Source of the DNA: Methylomonas sp.
Lineage (GTDB): Bacteria > Pseudomonadota > Gammaproteobacteria > Methylococcales > Methylomonadaceae
Direction of reading: 5' to 3'
DNA length: 64,000 nucleotides
Assembly (NCBI RefSeq): GCF_023228165.1
Contig: NZ_JALOBS010000013.1
Coordinates: 82,260-146,259 of the forward strand
Shown: one piece after another, positions 61,828 to 64,000 of the stretch
Layout: each line of letters opens with the position of its first letter
Position numbering within the stretch: position 1 is the first letter of the stretch
Notes under the pieces: model-generated
Databases searched by the model: none
What the model was told of the DNA's origin: nothing
The model's input: the letters and a program-made list of their open reading frames with translations, nothing else
Program-made: the position numbers and the translations under genes

Positions 61828-62814
61828 TTAAGCTTCCAGAGCCGTCAAACGGTCTGACAATAGTTTTTCCAGCGTTTCCAAAGCCTTAGCAAAACCAGCG
61901 ATACCTTCAGCCAATTTTTCCTTGGCCATACGGTTTTCTTCGTGCATACGTTCGAAAGTCGCTTTATCTACATTGATTTTCTCGATTGATGCACCAGCAG
62001 CTTTGGCAGGATCCAGTTTACGAGGCAAATCGCCTTCGACAGATTGCAGCTCAGCCAACAAAGAGGGAGCAATTGTCAACAAATCACAACCGGCCAGTTC
62101 AGTAATTTCACCGATGTTTCTGAAGCTTGCGCCCATTACTTCGGTGTTGTAACCGAATTTTTTATAGTAGTTATAAATTTCGGTCACGGACAATACGCCT
62201 GGATCTTCTGCTGGAGCATAGGAATCGCGACCGGTATCTTTTTTGTACCAATCCAGAATACGACCTACGAAAGGCGAGATCAGAGTGATGCCGTTTTCCG
62301 CGCAAGCGATTGCTTGGTGCAAGCCAAACAGCAAAGTCAGGTTACAGTGAATGCCTTCTTTTTCCAAAACCGCGGCAGCTTGAATACCTTCCCAAGTTGC
62401 AGCAATTTTAATCAGAACGCGTTCTTTGGAAATACCCGCCGCTTCGTATTGCTTAATCAGGTCACGACCTTTAGCAATAGTGGCGTCACCATCGAAAGAC
62501 AAGCGCGCGTCAACTTCAGTCGACACTCTACCTTCGATAATTTCCAAAATTTTCAGACCAAATGACACCGCTAAACGGTCAAATGCTAATGACACCACTT
62601 CCGAGGCAGCCGCACCGGCGCCCAGAGTTGTACGAGCACCTTTCAAGGTATCGTCGACGATACCTTGATATTGCGGCATTTGAGCTGCCGCGGTGATCAA
62701 AGATGGATTGGTGGTTGCGTCACGCGGTTTAAATGTTTCAATAGCTTGGATGTCGCCTGTATCTGCGACTACTACTGTCATTTCGCGAAGTTGCTCAAGT
62801 AAGTTTCTGGCCAT
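61828..62814 (-). CDS. tal: Transaldolase
   Basis: A 328-residue TalB-type enzyme: FKPRDATTNPSLI, the Schiff-base Lys in RVLIKIAATWEGIQAA, CNLTLLFGLHQAIACAE and SPFVGRILDWY. Part of the pentose-phosphate / ribulose-monophosphate rearrangement. GAGGATATTTCC precedes ATG 62814. Upstream lies 281 bp without a gene, then the repeat protein. Confidence 0.94.
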   Translation of the reverse strand: MARNLLEQLREMTVVVADTGDIQAIETFKPRDATTNPSLITAAAQMPQYQGIVDDTLKGARTTLGAGAAASEVVSLAFDRLAVSFGLKILEIIEGRVSTEVDARLSFDGDATIAKGRDLIKQYEAAGISKERVLIKIAATWEGIQAAAVLEKEGIHCNLTLLFGLHQAIACAENGITLISPFVGRILDWYKKDTGRDSYAPAEDPGVLSVTEIYNYYKKFGYNTEVMGASFRNIGEITELAGCDLLTIAPSLLAELQSVEGDLPRKLDPAKAAGASIEKINVDKATFERMHEENRMAKEKLAEGIAGFAKALETLEKLLSDRLTALEA

Positions 62815-63095
62815 GGAAATATCCTCGTTGTGTAGTTTAAATGGAGGTTCCTGTTATTAAAATTTTAATTGCTTATCTTCAATATAGAACTGCAACTTGA
62901 TTTCTTATAGGAATATTTGAAAAAACTGTTTAATGGTTTGTATGAAAGCAAAATCGCCACTCATCGCAACCCCGGACTGCTTTGGCAGACGCTTAAGGCG
63001 CAACTTGTGGCGATCCTTCAACAATAACCTGCTAACTAATTTTGGAGCCCTCGGAGCGGAATCAAATGTCCGCCATCCGGGTCCTATACAATCGA

Positions 63096-63755
63096 TTAAC
63101 CTTTATCGCGCAAATATTTTTCAACGCCAGTTGCTTTTGCCGCCGCTGCTTCTCTATCTTTTACAATTTGTTTAGCCATATATTTAGCTACGCCGGTTGA
63201 AGGATTTTCTGTTTGCTTTTCTAAATACTTGGCAACACCGGTTTTATTGGCGCCCATTTTTTCCAAGTATTTTTCCACGCCCGTAGCGCCACCGACAGCA
63301 ACATACTCGTCAGCAGTCGATCCCGCTGCTTTTCCGCCTGATTTTTTACTATAAACCACAAAACCAATTGCAGCCAATGCGATCAGACCAATATATGAAA
63401 AATCGGACGAAGCTGCTTTTTCGGTTTCTATTACTTCAAGTTCCGCGCTAGCAGCAGATACGTTAGCCGAGGACTTTGAAGACGAGCCTGAACTTGGCGC
63501 GGCGGAACTATGTTTATAGTCTGTATCTTTAAATAGCACTTTTGGTTGAAAGCTAGCTGCCGGAAAATTCGGATCCGCTTCCGCCGCAACTGCAGCTGCC
63601 GCCGGCTTTGATTCCGGAGCACTTTGCGCACTTTCATCGCTAAACAGCACTTTTGGCTGAAAATCCGCGGCTGGATAATCAGAATCGGCCAACACGGAAG
63701 AGCTGGCAAATACCAATGCTGCCAAAACGGCTTTAGTCAATTTATTCTTTTTCAC
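63096..63755 (-). CDS. Repeat-containing membrane protein with TGVxKYL units
   Basis: About 219 residues from GTG 63755 (AGGTG upstream; GTG 63764 also possible). A signal-like N-terminus (to VLA, about 23) is followed by two copies of an SDYPAADFQPKVLF-type unit, about 37 residues apart, and a Ser/Ala-rich low-complexity linker. One membrane helix (FSYIGLIALAAIGFVVY) follows, then a Lys-rich tail. The tail has four TGV-[EA]-KY-[LM] units: TGVEKYLEK, TGVAKYLEK, TGVAKYMAK, TGVEKYLRD. If the signal is cleaved, the first part is periplasmic and the TGV repeats cytosolic. I do not know the family. It lies between tal and tkt on the same strand. Confidence 0.7.
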   Translation of the reverse strand: MKKNKLTKAVLAALVFASSSVLADSDYPAADFQPKVLFSDESAQSAPESKPAAAAVAAEADPNFPAASFQPKVLFKDTDYKHSSAAPSSGSSSKSSANVSAASAELEVIETEKAASSDFSYIGLIALAAIGFVVYSKKSGGKAAGSTADEYVAVGGATGVEKYLEKMGANKTGVAKYLEKQTENPSTGVAKYMAKQIVKDREAAAAKATGVEKYLRDKG

Positions 63756-63786
63756 ATTTATCACCTATGATTCGTTGAACCTAACC

Positions 63787-63808
63787 GGGGCTTGAAAAAT
63801 CAAGCCCC
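63787..63808. repeat. Inverted repeat after tkt
   Basis: GGGGCTTGA and TCAAGCCCC pair perfectly over nine bases with a four-A loop, between tkt and the repeat-protein gene. On the plus strand it is followed by a T-rich stretch. In the direction of tkt it lacks a T-run, so termination between tkt and the next gene is uncertain. Confidence 0.55.
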
Positions 63809-63818
63809 AATCTATTTT

Positions 63819-64000
63819 TTAAAGCACTGCTTCGACGTTGGCGACGACATTATCCACGGTAAAGCCGAACTCCTTGAAGAGTTGGCCTGCCGGTGCGGAT
63901 TCGCCGAAACGGTCCAGGCCGACGATTTTGCCATGGCTGCCGGCATATTTCCACCAGCTATCGGTGACACCGGCTTCCACCACCACGCGTTGGCTGACGC
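63819..64000 (-). CDS. tkt: Transketolase, C-terminal fragment
   Basis: The last 59 codons or so of a transketolase, running off the right edge of the window. The minus strand gives VVVEAGVTDSWWKYAGSHG, then IVGLDRFGESAPAGQLFKEF and ends VEAVL before TAA. This matches the family C-terminus closely. With fba and tal it forms a carbon-rearrangement block expected in a ribulose-monophosphate organism. Confidence 0.9.
   Translation of the reverse strand, partial: VSQRVVVEAGVTDSWWKYAGSHGKIVGLDRFGESAPAGQLFKEFGFTVDNVVANVEAVL

Noticed and set aside
62044..62565. 173-codon plus-strand frame inside tal
   Set aside because: Antisense to a highly conserved transaldolase; His/Gln/Phe-rich shadow composition.
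62933..63175. 80-codon plus-strand frame between tal and the repeat protein
   Set aside because: Overlaps the end of the repeat-protein gene, has no ribosome site and no family similarity.
1..64000. tRNA, rRNA, CRISPR array or prophage
   Set aside because: I looked for cloverleaf arms, regularly spaced repeats and phage genes and saw none, although a tRNA could be missed by eye.

Overview
The window reads like chromosome of a gammaproteobacterium, most likely a Methylococcales methanotroph close to Methylomonas. The reasons are the look of the proteins, a fructose-bisphosphate aldolase / transaldolase / transketolase block of the kind used for sugar rearrangement in the ribulose monophosphate cycle, and a Pseudomonas-like polar flagellar and chemotaxis locus. 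No methane-oxidation gene is in view, so the genus is an inference. Coding density is high. Overlapping stop/start codons mark several long operons.

Layout. 1-6.5 kb: the tail of an unknown gene, then a minus-strand ebo-type (metabolite traffic) operon: TIM-barrel isomerase, eboC, eboA, eboB, eboE, eboF, with no eboD. 6.5-7.25 kb: a non-coding stretch with a decayed IS transposase. 7.25-9.3 kb: a DUF1624 membrane protein and a fructose-6-phosphate aldolase. 9.4-15.9 kb: a complete N-ATPase operon (atpDCQRBEFAG), the accessory Na+- or H+-type F-ATPase. 16-20.5 kb: pcm-surE, smrA, a family-6 uracil/hypoxanthine DNA glycosylase and a FixLJ-like two-component pair. 20.7-23 kb: a small stress island (DUF2934 protein, stand-alone M41-like protease, shortened Hsp20) and a 740-bp gap with a perfect 20-bp palindrome. 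23-31 kb: DUF2797 protein, lytic transglycosylase, large MASE1-CHASE-PAS-GGDEF-EAL protein, HugZ-like protein, tag, yajD, moaA. 31-35 kb: small exported protein, NitT/TauT-type ABC transporter, YigZ, and a 53-codon membrane protein followed by a clear terminator. 35-42 kb: msbA and a lipopolysaccharide core/O-antigen ligase cluster.

42-60.4 kb: one continuous minus-strand flagellar/chemotaxis locus, read as fliLMNOPQR-flhBA-flhF-flhG-fliA-cheYZA-motCD-parC-parP-cheW-small ORF-DUF2802. It carries a sigma54-like site before fliL and a sigma28-like site before cheY. The slot that holds cheB in the related Pseudomonas order is empty. 60.6-64 kb: fba, tal, an unusual repeat-containing membrane protein, and the C-terminus of transketolase.

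The least explained items are the repeat protein between tal and tkt (four TGVxKYL units), the shortened Hsp20 with its M41-like partner, and the ebo operon without eboD, whose EboF has lost most of its family's metal ligands.
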